A stretch of 64,000 nt of DNA from contig WQXU01000006.1 in the NCBI GenBank assembly GCA_009781635.1, positions 1-64,000 of the forward strand. The letters run 5' to 3'. Source of the DNA: Treponema sp. GTDB lineage: Bacteria; Spirochaetota; Spirochaetia; Treponematales; Breznakiellaceae. Positions within the stretch are counted from its first letter, which is position 1. Every line of letters starts with the position of its first letter. Positions 53,624 through 62,949 of this stretch are shown here, one piece after another. Position numbers and translations under genes: made by a program. The notes under the pieces are model-generated. The model saw only the letters and a program-made list of their open reading frames with translations, did not search any database and was not told the origin of the DNA.

Positions 53624-54726
53624 TGAAAACAGCCATTGTTCATTACTGGCTTGTAAACATGCGCGGCGGAGAGAAGATGCTCGAAGCCCTGCTTGAAATA
53701 TACCCTGATGCTGACATTTATACCCATGTTTACAAGCCTTCTTCGGTTTCTGGTTTAATAAAAAACAGGCGCATTTTTACATCCCGTATAAACCGCCTTC
53801 CTTTTGCAGGGAAACTCTATCCCCTTTATATGCCCCTTATGCCGAATGCGCTTTTGGATTTTAACCTGCAGGACTACGATCTTGTAATTTCAAGCGAGGC
53901 CGGTCCTGCAAAAGGCGTTATTCCAAACCCATACGCATATCACATTTGTTATTGCCACAGCCCTATGCGCTACCTTTGGGATATGTACCATGAGTATTTC
54001 CGTGAAACAAACCCTCTTGTAAGGTTTTTCATGAAGCGCCTTATACCTTCGCTAAGAGTCTGGGATGTAACATCTTCAAACCTTGTTGACCGTTTTATTA
54101 CAAATTCAAATTATGTTGCAAAAAGAATTCTTCGCATTTATAACAGAAAAGCGGAAGTTGTATACGGACCTGCGCCAATTGAACCTTACCTTAATATTGA
54201 AAGAAAAAAAGATGACTATTATCTGTTTTTTGGACAGCTTGCTGGCTACAAACGAGCTGATATAGCAATTGAAGCATGTATTAAATCCGGAAAAAAACTT
54301 GTTGTTGCAGGAGCATCTTCAAATAAAAAAATAATTAAAAAGTATTCCAAAAACAGCCTTATTACATTTGCAGGAAGAGTATCAAATGAAAAGGCTGCAT
54401 CTCTTTTTTCCGGAGCGCGCGCCCTGCTCTTCCCTGGCATTGAAGATTTGGGACTTGTCCCAATAGAAGCCCAGGCAGCAGGCTGTCCTGTTATTGCCTT
54501 TCGCTGCGGCGGTGTTTTGGATACCGTTTTGGAAAACATTACAGGTATATTTTTTGATGAGCAAACGCCTTCTTCTCTTTGTGATGCCATTGACCGTTTT
54601 GAAAATATGGAAAAAGAAGGCGTCTTTTCAAACCGTGAAATCTTTAGCGAACACGTAAAGCAATTTTCTCCCTCTGTATTTAAAGAGAGGGTTAAAAGGA
54701 TAATCGCCGAACGTAAACGCATATAA
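53623..54726 (+). CDS. Glycosyltransferase family 4 (WbaZ-like)
   Basis: About 367 residues from the ATG at 53623 that overlaps the preceding stop (TAATG); the reading frame extends 14 codons upstream inside that gene. Motifs: IVHYWLVNMRGGEKMLEALLEIYPDADIY is the family start, then YCHSPMRYLWD, FFGQLAGYKRADIAIEA and LFPGIEDLGLVPIEAQAAG. It is a retaining mannosyl/rhamnosyltransferase-like enzyme working on the lipid-linked intermediate. Confidence 0.86.
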   Translation: MKTAIVHYWLVNMRGGEKMLEALLEIYPDADIYTHVYKPSSVSGLIKNRRIFTSRINRLPFAGKLYPLYMPLMPNALLDFNLQDYDLVISSEAGPAKGVIPNPYAYHICYCHSPMRYLWDMYHEYFRETNPLVRFFMKRLIPSLRVWDVTSSNLVDRFITNSNYVAKRILRIYNRKAEVVYGPAPIEPYLNIERKKDDYYLFFGQLAGYKRADIAIEACIKSGKKLVVAGASSNKKIIKKYSKNSLITFAGRVSNEKAASLFSGARALLFPGIEDLGLVPIEAQAAGCPVIAFRCGGVLDTVLENITGIFFDEQTPSSLCDAIDRFENMEKEGVFSNREIFSEHVKQFSPSVFKERVKRIIAERKRI

Positions 54727-54755
54727 AATATAATTTTTTTCAGGGAGCATTATTT

Positions 54756-56438
54756 ATGAAATCAAAAACGCTTTTTCTTTTCCTTTTATTTTTTATTGCA
54801 ATTTCACTTAACGCCCAGACTGTTCATGATCCCAACAGCGGAATATACAAGGATATTGACATCTGGTTTATTCAGGGGTATATAACTGATTTTCTTCCGA
54901 TGGTTCGTCCGTATCCTGTCAAACTTGTTAACAAGTTACTTGATCAGGTAATTGAAAACGGCGATGAAATTGCGCAGGAAAAAGCTGCCTTTTACAGGGC
55001 ATTTTTTACACCCAAAGGACGCGCTTTATATCCCGGGGTTGAAGCTTACATCCAGGGAGATGAAGATGAACGCAGTATTCTTGTATCTCCATATGCAGAA
55101 GGTGCATTTTTTATCGGCGATTTAATGAATGTCAGCTATAACATGTCTTTTCATGCTTTTACAAAAAATGGGGAACATTTTAATGTGCCGGGAACATATT
55201 CACCCTATCCCGATCTTGTCGTTGATACCGCAAATATAGGAAGGTTTACTGTTTTGCAGAACTGGACAAGCCTTGTATCTTTCGGAAGCAGCGACGTATA
55301 TTTTCAGGCCGGCCTTAGCAGATCTTCTTTTGGACCCTTTTATGATAATGGCGTTGTTTTAGGCCCGCAAGCTCCCAGAGCAGGTCATTTTAGTTTTATG
55401 TACTGGGATCCGCTTTATTCATTCGAGGTACTCTTCCAGACAATTGTTGCAACCGATGATTTTGGCTATGGTGTTTTTCCTGCCAAGTATAACATTATTC
55501 ATTCTATTAATTTTCGTCCTGTTAATAATTTGGAATTGGGAGTTGTTCAATCATTAATTTACGGTGAGCGTATTGATCCTCTGTACTTTGTTCCGTTCAG
55601 TTTCCTTTTTGGCTCTCAGACTATAAATGGTTTTGGCGATAATGCGCTAATCGGCCTTCATCTCCGCTGGAAAGCCCTTAATGATTTTCTTGTAAACGGA
55701 CAAGTCTATATTGATGATTTTTCATTTAACGGAATATTAAAAGGAGAACCTCATTTTAAAGCTGCAGGTCAACTTGGCTTTTCTTTTACTCCAAAAAGCA
55801 CCATCCTTTCCAGGCTGGATTTTGATTACACTGCCGTTTTACCTTACATGTATACGCATTGGCCGGAGCCGGAAACAAACAGATACAATGGCCCGGATGA
55901 TCCTTCAAACCCAAAGTCACTTCCCATTGGAATAGGGGGACCCAGGATTCCCAATTATTTGAATTATACCCATATGGGAAGAAGTCTTGGGACAGATCTT
56001 CCTCCCAATTCTGACAGAGTACTATTAAAAACAAACTGGAGAGTTTTTTCAAATTTGCAGTTTAATGTATCGGCATATCTTACACGTCATGGCAATGCTT
56101 CCGCCGGCAGAGATTATTATGATCCTGAATATCATGACGGCTCCATTTTTGATTACGGGAGTATCGATCCATGGCTTGATCCAACAGACAGCCCTGATGC
56201 CGGCTGGGGAAATCACCTGTTAAACAACTTCTACAAAGATATTCCCTTCCTTACACAGAGCGTCATCGAAACAAAACTTGGCGGAACATTTGGCATAACA
56301 TGGACATTACCTTCTTCATTTGGAATATTTAAATTGACAGGTGACTACGGCATACAGTACGGCTGGAACAGAAGACTGGTTAAAGACAATAACGGCATTA
56401 ACCATTTCTGGAGTTTCGGCGGCATATGGAGCTATTAA
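54756..56438 (+). CDS. Wzi-like outer-membrane beta-barrel protein (first copy)
   Basis: 560 residues. A signal peptide ends at LNAQ. The N-terminal part has helical bundles (WFIQGYITDFLPMVRPYP) followed by a long amphipathic, aromatic-rich beta region with RSSFGPFYDNGVVLGPQAPRAG, in which the arginine-rich start and FGPFYD-like motif match capsule-assembly Wzi family proteins, which hold polysaccharide at the surface. It ends WSFGGIWSY. GGGAG lies about 8 nt before the ATG. Its place among export genes supports a glycan-anchoring role; the family call is tentative. Confidence 0.6.
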   Translation: MKSKTLFLFLLFFIAISLNAQTVHDPNSGIYKDIDIWFIQGYITDFLPMVRPYPVKLVNKLLDQVIENGDEIAQEKAAFYRAFFTPKGRALYPGVEAYIQGDEDERSILVSPYAEGAFFIGDLMNVSYNMSFHAFTKNGEHFNVPGTYSPYPDLVVDTANIGRFTVLQNWTSLVSFGSSDVYFQAGLSRSSFGPFYDNGVVLGPQAPRAGHFSFMYWDPLYSFEVLFQTIVATDDFGYGVFPAKYNIIHSINFRPVNNLELGVVQSLIYGERIDPLYFVPFSFLFGSQTINGFGDNALIGLHLRWKALNDFLVNGQVYIDDFSFNGILKGEPHFKAAGQLGFSFTPKSTILSRLDFDYTAVLPYMYTHWPEPETNRYNGPDDPSNPKSLPIGIGGPRIPNYLNYTHMGRSLGTDLPPNSDRVLLKTNWRVFSNLQFNVSAYLTRHGNASAGRDYYDPEYHDGSIFDYGSIDPWLDPTDSPDAGWGNHLLNNFYKDIPFLTQSVIETKLGGTFGITWTLPSSFGIFKLTGDYGIQYGWNRRLVKDNNGINHFWSFGGIWSY

Positions 56439-56452
56439 CAATATTTTTTAAC

Positions 56453-56481
56453 TTTACATAAAAGAACCGCTATGCTACACT
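56453..56481 (+). promoter_or_regulatory. Promoter giving a probable leaderless mRNA for the second barrel gene
   Basis: TTTACA (56453-56458), 17 bp, TACACT (56476-56481), then 6 nt to the ATG at 56488. The geometry is identical to the DUF72 promoter at 12861. No Shine-Dalgarno is present. Confidence 0.6.
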
Positions 56482-56487
56482 TTCCTT

Positions 56488-58128
56488 ATGAACACCCTGC
56501 GTATCTTTTTTGCTGTTCTTTTTATATTTTCTGCAGTTAATGTTTTCCCCGCCCCCTATGACATGATTCCGGCAGGGGATCCTGTACTTGAGGATCTGCT
56601 CTTCCTTTCGCTGGAATCAGGAAATCCCATCCTTTCTTTTACGCCTCCCCTGTCTCCCCATGAAATTAAAATATTTCTTGACTCTCTTGATACTGATTCA
56701 TTGTCTGCTTCTGCCCGGAATGCCTATGACAGAATTGAAAAAAGAATTAATCCTCAGACAAGAATAAATCTAAAAAGTGATTATTTTCTTTTTACCTTAA
56801 ACATAAATTCCACCCTGGAAACAAGAACCCGGTTTAACAGCGATATTTCCTGGTTCCCGCAATATCCCGATATACCCTCCCTTGTTGCACTTCCCCTAAA
56901 TTTTTATTTTTCAGATTCTCTTCAATTGTACATTGAGCCGGCGCTCATAATGGATCCCTTTTCCTATGCAAATGCCGGTTGTTTTGCGCATAACGTTCCC
57001 ATGGATATGCAGGATTTGGATCAAACTGTTCCGTTAAGGGCTTTTATTGCCCTGGGAAATTCCTGGTGGAATATTCAGCTTGGAAGAGACCGGCTTTCAT
57101 TTGGCACAGGACAATCCGGAAACCTTGCAATCTCGGATAATCCTCAATTCCATGAATTTGCACGCCTTTCATTTTTTTCAAAATATTTTAAATATTCCAT
57201 GCTTGTAAGCCAGATGCCTCTGGAACTAAATGAGGATATTGTTAATTATTTGGAAGCTGACAGTTTAAGACAGACAACCCAGAGATATTTTTATTATCAC
57301 AGAATTGATTTTTCTATTAAAAACATTTTAACTGTCAGTTTGTCTGAAGGCGTTATGGCAGGAAACACGCCTCTTGAGATCCGCTACCTTAATCCCACAA
57401 TTATTTTTCATTCGTTGTATTCATTCTGGAATTATCCAAAATGGGACGGAAGCGGCGGTTATCCCAATGATGGAACAGGAGATATGAACGGCTCTCTTTT
57501 CTCTTTTGAAATAAACTGGAATGTAATCAAATCACTTGCCGTTTACGGTCAATTTGTAATGAATCAAATTTCAACTCCGTACAAAGAACAGCAATTTGGA
57601 GACCAGCCGCCAAACGGTTTTGGCTATCTTGTAGGCTCGCGTTATTCTCACTCCCTTGGCAGATGGGGCTGCATATATCACCTTGAGTTTGCCTACACAG
57701 ACCCCTACCTTCATATGAATCCAAGCCCCTTTGCAAGTCATATTCATATGCGTTATCTGGGTGTTCATCCCGGCCGTCTTCAATATTCATTTATGGGTTA
57801 TCCCAGAGACCGTATTTTAACTACAGCCGGCGCCAGCATTTTTAATAACGATACATTATTATTAACAGGCGAGTTTACATGGATTAGTCAGGGTGAACAT
57901 ACCATAAAGTGGGATTGGGAAAAAACAGAAGATTCCTTCAAAGCGTCAACGCCGACAGGTATTGCAGAAAACAGGTATATTTTATCTTTGGGCGCAAAAT
58001 GGAAAATTAACTCATTTTTTACCTGTAAGAGCTCTGTTACAGGGATTTTTTCCGTTAATAATGCCCACAAAACAGGTATGAATATTGCCGGCGGACAGCT
58101 AATGGCATCAATTAGTTTTCAATATTAG
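56488..58128 (+). CDS. Wzi-like outer-membrane beta-barrel protein (second copy)
   Basis: 546 residues with a signal peptide ending near VFPA. Like its neighbour, it has a helical N-terminal domain (LSPHEIKIFLDSLDTDSL) then many aromatic beta strands, GRDRLSFGTGQSGNLAISDN in the barrel and a C-terminal strand ending SISFQY. GRDRLSFG-type motifs occur in Wzi-family proteins. It differs from the first copy, so the two may bind different parts of the polymer. It is apparently expressed from its own leaderless promoter. Confidence 0.6.
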   Translation: MNTLRIFFAVLFIFSAVNVFPAPYDMIPAGDPVLEDLLFLSLESGNPILSFTPPLSPHEIKIFLDSLDTDSLSASARNAYDRIEKRINPQTRINLKSDYFLFTLNINSTLETRTRFNSDISWFPQYPDIPSLVALPLNFYFSDSLQLYIEPALIMDPFSYANAGCFAHNVPMDMQDLDQTVPLRAFIALGNSWWNIQLGRDRLSFGTGQSGNLAISDNPQFHEFARLSFFSKYFKYSMLVSQMPLELNEDIVNYLEADSLRQTTQRYFYYHRIDFSIKNILTVSLSEGVMAGNTPLEIRYLNPTIIFHSLYSFWNYPKWDGSGGYPNDGTGDMNGSLFSFEINWNVIKSLAVYGQFVMNQISTPYKEQQFGDQPPNGFGYLVGSRYSHSLGRWGCIYHLEFAYTDPYLHMNPSPFASHIHMRYLGVHPGRLQYSFMGYPRDRILTTAGASIFNNDTLLLTGEFTWISQGEHTIKWDWEKTEDSFKASTPTGIAENRYILSLGAKWKINSFFTCKSSVTGIFSVNNAHKTGMNIAGGQLMASISFQY

Positions 58129-58137
58129 TCAATTAGC

Positions 58138-58166
58138 TTGAAAAAGCAGTATAATTACGATATATT
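58138..58166 (+). promoter_or_regulatory. Promoter of the WbaP-like gene, short or no leader
   Basis: TTGAAA (58138-58143), 17 bp, TATATT (58161-58166), with 8 nt to the ATG at 58175. The predicted leader is 0-2 nt. No Shine-Dalgarno is present. Confidence 0.6.
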
Positions 58167-58174
58167 GGTAGCAA

Positions 58175-59632
58175 ATGACACTTAATGATTTTGATATCTG
58201 GTACCGAACCAGATACCGCCGCACAAGCTCTTCTCTTACCACAACAGCTTTTATTTTATCTGATCTTTTAGCTGTTTTGCTGACTTTCGCCTGGGGATTT
58301 TTCTGGGTAAGAATATACGGGTTTATTATTAATGACGGCAGCGTTATAAATGCCAAGTCCTTTATTACATATTGGCCGTATCTGCCTGTTTTTATTATCA
58401 TTTTCCAAATTCACAGTTTATATCCGGGTATATCCCTTGCTCCATCAGAAGAAATGAGACGTTTTTTTATTGGCTCAATTATCGCTTACGGCGGTATTAT
58501 CATGTCACGTATTGTAGAGTATCAGCTTTGGGATTACATTAATACTGCATTTTTGATCAGTTGTGTATTTTCAACTATAATTCTGTTAATAGCAAGAAGC
58601 GCTACTCACTGGCTTTTATATAAAACAAGACTTGGCGGTATTCCAACTGTAATTTATGGATCCGGCACTACGGGAAAATTTGTTGTTGATTGTCTTTTAG
58701 GCAGTATAAGAACAGGCTATGTTCCTGTTTTAATTCTGGATGATAAACCCTCTGGCAATGATGAATACAGAAACATCCCTATAATTCACGATTTGGATGC
58801 CGGGCCTGAAATTGTAAAAAAATACAATATAAAAATGGCAATTGTTGCAATGCCGAAGCTGGATTCACAAAAACTAAAAGCACTGCAAAATAAATCCGTT
58901 TCCGCATTCCGCTACAATATTATTATTCCGAACTTTTTTAATATCTCAAGCATCTGGATGTCTGTCCGCGATTTTAACGGCATTCTTGGGATTGACACCA
59001 GTAATAAATTCAATCTTTCAGTCAATAAACTGATAAAACGTCTTATGGATTTAACCTTTGTAACACTTGGAGGCATTCTTGTTTTACCTTTTCTTTTAAT
59101 TACAGCTATTTTAATCAAGATAACTTCCGCAGGGCCTGTACTGTATAAACAAAAAAGGCTTGGATGCAATGGTAAATATTTTTATACATACAAGTTCAGA
59201 TCCATGGTAATTGACGCCGATGAAAAACTCAAGAAACTTCTGGAAGAAGATCCCAATCTAAAAAAGGAATGGGAAGAAAACCACAAGCTTCAAAATGATC
59301 CAAGAATAACAGGCATCGGCAGATTTTTGCGGCGGACAAGTATTGATGAGTTCCCTCAAATTATAAATATTTTAAAAGGTGAAATGTCACTTGTTGGTCC
59401 TCGCCCCATTGTTGACAAGGAAGTAGAAAAATACGGAGAAGATTATAATAGAGTCTTTTCCATCAAGCCTGGTTTAACAGGGCTTTGGCAGGTTTCGGGA
59501 AGATCTGATTCAAATTATCTTGACAGAGTTGCATATGACATATATTATCTGCAAAGCTGGTCTGTATGGCTTGATCTTTGGATTATTTTTAAAACATTTG
59601 GCGTAGTGCTGATTGGAAAAGGCGCGTATTAA
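58175..59632 (+). CDS. Polyprenyl-phosphate hexose-1-phosphate transferase (WbaP/WcaJ type)
   Basis: 485 residues. Four N-terminal membrane helices, a central CoA-binding-like region (PTVIYGSGTTGKFVVDCLLG, about 155) and a C-terminal bacterial sugar transferase domain (about 287-485) with KRLMDLTFVTLGG, YKFRSMVIDADE, RRTSIDEFPQIINIL, GEMSLVGPRP and KPGLTGLWQVSGRS. It starts glycan assembly by moving hexose-1-phosphate to undecaprenyl phosphate. As the only initiating transferase recognised here, it is probably the first enzyme of the plus-strand pathway. Confidence 0.92.
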   Translation: MTLNDFDIWYRTRYRRTSSSLTTTAFILSDLLAVLLTFAWGFFWVRIYGFIINDGSVINAKSFITYWPYLPVFIIIFQIHSLYPGISLAPSEEMRRFFIGSIIAYGGIIMSRIVEYQLWDYINTAFLISCVFSTIILLIARSATHWLLYKTRLGGIPTVIYGSGTTGKFVVDCLLGSIRTGYVPVLILDDKPSGNDEYRNIPIIHDLDAGPEIVKKYNIKMAIVAMPKLDSQKLKALQNKSVSAFRYNIIIPNFFNISSIWMSVRDFNGILGIDTSNKFNLSVNKLIKRLMDLTFVTLGGILVLPFLLITAILIKITSAGPVLYKQKRLGCNGKYFYTYKFRSMVIDADEKLKKLLEEDPNLKKEWEENHKLQNDPRITGIGRFLRRTSIDEFPQIINILKGEMSLVGPRPIVDKEVEKYGEDYNRVFSIKPGLTGLWQVSGRSDSNYLDRVAYDIYYLQSWSVWLDLWIIFKTFGVVLIGKGAY

Positions 59633-60424
59633 ATGAGAAACATATTAGCTGCAATAATATTCTTTACATGTATAACAGTCTCTTTCTCCCAGCTGCGCTC
59701 ATTTAATAATATATTTCCGAATATTACTGAGGAAATACACTCTGCCGTATTTAGTGAAACAGGCTATGTCAGATCCAGCCAGAGAACAAGCGGCTTTTTC
59801 ATTTTGGGAAACGAACGCAGCTGCGGTCTGCATTCATCAATTGTAAATAATGTATTAAGAAGAAATCCCGGTTATTTTGTAGAATCCATTTCGATTATTC
59901 GCTGTAACCCAGGAGATGTAAGCCTTTTAAATATTTATAACGCCCTTGGGAATATACGCGATCTAAGAGGCAGGCTCTATGATTCTGCAACAAGAGGTCA
60001 GCACATTCCCCTGTTTGAAGAGGCCACCCGTATTGAAAGTGAAAGGCAATTAAGCGCAATCCCTGATCCTCCTCCCGCCATTTCTCTGCCAAGATCGGAA
60101 ATTGTCTTTATAAGGCTTCGCGATGTAAATTTCGGCAATACATTTTACCGCGGGGAGATGTCGCTTGTTCAGAACGGTTTACAATATACCATGTCAAATT
60201 TCAGGAACATGAGTTATTTATTTGTTCCTGTAATAAGAGAAGGAAGATTTATCGCCCAGCTCTATTTTGAACCGATTCAGGAAGGAGTCCTTGTGTACAG
60301 CGTTGCAGGTGCCGATATTTCCGATTTTTTCGCTTCAAGGATACATGTGGATTCTGCCATTTCTAAAAGGCTTGCGGTTATAACAAGCTGGGCTGCAGAC
60401 GGAATAAGACAAAACAGCCGGTAA
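59633..60424 (+). CDS. Exported protein of unknown function (spirochaete-type)
   Basis: 263 residues with a signal peptide ending VSFSQ. The mature part has two halves: about 20-150 with two cysteines (RSCGLHSSI, IIRCNPGD), and about 150-255 with a beta-rich segment (IVFIRLRDVNFGNTFYRGEM). I recognise no enzyme motif. It starts directly at the stop of the WbaP-like gene, so it is very likely co-transcribed and may act in envelope glycan assembly, on context alone. Confidence 0.6.
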   Translation: MRNILAAIIFFTCITVSFSQLRSFNNIFPNITEEIHSAVFSETGYVRSSQRTSGFFILGNERSCGLHSSIVNNVLRRNPGYFVESISIIRCNPGDVSLLNIYNALGNIRDLRGRLYDSATRGQHIPLFEEATRIESERQLSAIPDPPPAISLPRSEIVFIRLRDVNFGNTFYRGEMSLVQNGLQYTMSNFRNMSYLFVPVIREGRFIAQLYFEPIQEGVLVYSVAGADISDFFASRIHVDSAISKRLAVITSWAADGIRQNSR

Positions 60425-60430
60425 AACCTT

Positions 60431-61327
60431 TTATACCCTGTAGGTTTCATCCAGGTTTTTTAATTCATTAAATGTATCTATCTCGATAATGTCATCAAAA
60501 GTGCATTCTCTTACCTCAACGCTGTATTCTTTAATAAAGTATTCCAGCGCTGCCTGATCCCAGTAACATTCTTTTCCTCCCGGCATCTGGTAGACCTGTT
60601 TGATATGATCTGCCAATTTAGCGCCGTCATTTTGATTCCAGTAGGAAATACCAAACCACTGGTGGCAATTTATTCCTCCAAGCTTTATTTTTGTTATTAT
60701 TCCATTACGGGTTTCAAAACACCAGTCATCGGTTCTTTCTACAGGAACTCCAAGATAATTGCTTGAATATTGATATTTTGTAATTAAGGCAGGATTTTTA
60801 AGAAGTATATCGGAATCCAGCACATAGGCATTTTGCAGCAAATACCGGGCGCACATCATCGAAGAAATATTATTTGCTTCATTGTACAGGGGATTTTCCA
60901 GGAATTTTATAGTTGGATATTTATATTTTAATTGATCAAACTGCTCGCCAAGATAACCGCGGACTATTACTATATCTTCTATGCCAACTGCGCACACAGC
61001 ATCAAGCATGGTATCAATAATTCTTACGCCTTTTACCCTGACAAGCGGTTTTGGCGTATTAAGGGTAATTGGAACCAGGCGTGAGCCAAAACCTGCGGCA
61101 ATGAAAACGGCTCTTTTAACCTGATAAGGCTCCAGAGCTGCAATGCCCTTTGCAGTTAATTTATTATTTTCAATCAAGCCGTTTTCATTTAGAAAAACAA
61201 GAGTTTTATTTACCGTGCCTACCGACAGTTCTGTCCAGCGGGCAATAGCCCGCTGGGTCATATTTTTTTCATCGTTCACCCGTTCAAGAAAAGTAAGTAC
61301 GGTAAATTGGGGTCTTGTTAAATTCAT
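60431..61327 (-). CDS. licC: LicC-type CTP:phosphocholine cytidylyltransferase with N-terminal winged helix
   Basis: 298 residues. Residues 1-65 form a winged helix-turn-helix (RPQFTVLTFLERV, RAIARWTELSVGTVNKTL). Residues about 70-298 are a nucleotidyltransferase with FIAAGFGSRLVPITLNTPKPL and VLDSDILLKNPAL, plus NPLYNEANNISSM typical of LicC. It activates phosphocholine as CDP-choline. The attached DNA-binding domain suggests autoregulation or a structural role. Last gene of the minus-strand lic operon, 11 bp after the BCCT gene. Its C-terminal pattern ECYWDQAALEY ... IEIDTFNELKNLDETYR is repeated in the fusion protein at 62950. Confidence 0.86.
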   Translation of the reverse strand: MNLTRPQFTVLTFLERVNDEKNMTQRAIARWTELSVGTVNKTLVFLNENGLIENNKLTAKGIAALEPYQVKRAVFIAAGFGSRLVPITLNTPKPLVRVKGVRIIDTMLDAVCAVGIEDIVIVRGYLGEQFDQLKYKYPTIKFLENPLYNEANNISSMMCARYLLQNAYVLDSDILLKNPALITKYQYSSNYLGVPVERTDDWCFETRNGIITKIKLGGINCHQWFGISYWNQNDGAKLADHIKQVYQMPGGKECYWDQAALEYFIKEYSVEVRECTFDDIIEIDTFNELKNLDETYRV

Positions 61328-61338
61328 TTACAATTAAA

Positions 61339-62928
61339 TTATCCTTGTAATTTGCTTCTTTTACTCAGTTCTTTAAGGAATCCAAAAATTATAATCAGCA
61401 TAATAAATGATAACGGGAAAGCAACAACAATTGATACAGTTCTGATTGCCATAACAGTCTGCTCCGCCCAGATAAGCGCAATGGGAAGAATAATAAAAAC
61501 GAATGCCCAGATTATACGCAGTTTTTTTTCAGGATACTCATTTCCCTTTAATTCCCTCCTTGAAAACCCCGCGACAACCATTGTGATAGCGTCAAATGTA
61601 CTTGCGTAAAATACTATCATTAAAACAATAAGGAATAATAAAATAATATTAGTTAACGGCAGCTTATCGAATAACTGTATGATAACTTGCTGAGGATCAA
61701 CATCTGCAGCAAGCATGCCGGCAGGACTAGCGGGGGCAACTATTCCTCCTTCCAGCAATGGATAACGAACCTGCTGATGAAGCCCAAAATTGCCAAAAAT
61801 AATGAACGAAGTAAACGTACCGGCAATCCCATAAAAATATGCGCCGCCTATCATATTGCGAAGAGTACGCCCTTCGCTGATTTTGGCGATAAAAAACGGT
61901 GTAGCGATAAACCATGCGATCCAGTATGCCCAGTAAAAAATAGTCCATGTTTGCGGGAAACCGGAAGAGCCAGGATCGGTCCATACTCCTTCTGTCAGTC
62001 TTAGAGGATCGGTCCATGAAGCCCAGCCAACGAAATTCTGCAGCATGTTTCCAATACCTGAAACGCCGCTTTCAATAATAAATCTGCCTGAACCGCTGAA
62101 AATAAAAACAAAAGCAAGAAGGGCAAAAAACATTATAATATTGATGATTGCAAGTTTTGTAATTGCCTTCATTCCAATTACAACAGCAACTGTAAAAATT
62201 ATTCCTGTTATCAATAAAATAATTATTGTCGCACCTTTTCCCGCATCAAAACCAAATACAGTATTAAATGCGCTTGTCATTAATGGAGTAGTAAAAGCAA
62301 ATGTGGTAGCGGTTCCGCCTAGAAGACCAACAACCGCAACAATATTAATTATCTTTCCAAGTATGCCGTCAACCTTATCATTAAAAACCGGACGGCATGC
62401 CTCAGCCAGAGTTTGCCTTTTACCTTTCCAGACAAAGAACATATACGCATAGGCTGCCGCAGGCAAAATATAAAAAGCCCAGGGAATAGGTCCCCAGTGA
62501 AACAATGGATAAGAAGAGGCAATTTGATGGCGCTGAACTTCTGATACTTGAGCAATTCCCATAGGATTGGCACCGTAATAATAACCCCATTCAATTAATG
62601 ACCAAAAAATAATATCAGCAGCCATTGTTGCGGTAAATATTAATGAACCCCATTTCCAGCCCGGGTATCTTGGTTTTTCCAAAGAACCAAGTTTTATATT
62701 TCCGTATTTTGAAACTGCAATATAAATACTGCAGCTCAATACAAAAAGTCCTAAAACGATGTAATATACACCCAGCTTATTTGTAAAAATATCAAATAAT
62801 CCGTCAATAATTCCTGATGCTCCGTCCGGAAACAGGAAAATCAAAGCTGCCAAAAACCCGATAATACCTAAAGGGAAAAACAAAACGGACATGCTCGTTG
62901 TTTTTTCTTTTACTGTCTTTTCTTTCAT
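61339..62928 (-). CDS. BCCT-family choline/betaine transporter
   Basis: 529 residues with twelve membrane helices. The BCCT signature is visible: SLIEWGYYYGANPMG (helix 3 aromatic box), FHWGPIPWAFYILPAAAYAYMF, GMGIGWA-like region and WTIFYWAYWIAWFIATPFFIAKISEGR (conserved TrpW helix 8). It should import choline (or betaine) coupled to an ion gradient. It sits between licC and the licCA fusion and replaces the LicB-type permease of Haemophilus; choline is the inferred substrate. Confidence 0.9.
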   Translation of the reverse strand: MKEKTVKEKTTSMSVLFFPLGIIGFLAALIFLFPDGASGIIDGLFDIFTNKLGVYYIVLGLFVLSCSIYIAVSKYGNIKLGSLEKPRYPGWKWGSLIFTATMAADIIFWSLIEWGYYYGANPMGIAQVSEVQRHQIASSYPLFHWGPIPWAFYILPAAAYAYMFFVWKGKRQTLAEACRPVFNDKVDGILGKIINIVAVVGLLGGTATTFAFTTPLMTSAFNTVFGFDAGKGATIIILLITGIIFTVAVVIGMKAITKLAIINIIMFFALLAFVFIFSGSGRFIIESGVSGIGNMLQNFVGWASWTDPLRLTEGVWTDPGSSGFPQTWTIFYWAYWIAWFIATPFFIAKISEGRTLRNMIGGAYFYGIAGTFTSFIIFGNFGLHQQVRYPLLEGGIVAPASPAGMLAADVDPQQVIIQLFDKLPLTNIILLFLIVLMIVFYASTFDAITMVVAGFSRRELKGNEYPEKKLRIIWAFVFIILPIALIWAEQTVMAIRTVSIVVAFPLSFIMLIIIFGFLKELSKRSKLQG

Positions 62929-62949
62929 GTTACAAACTCCTTATATTTA

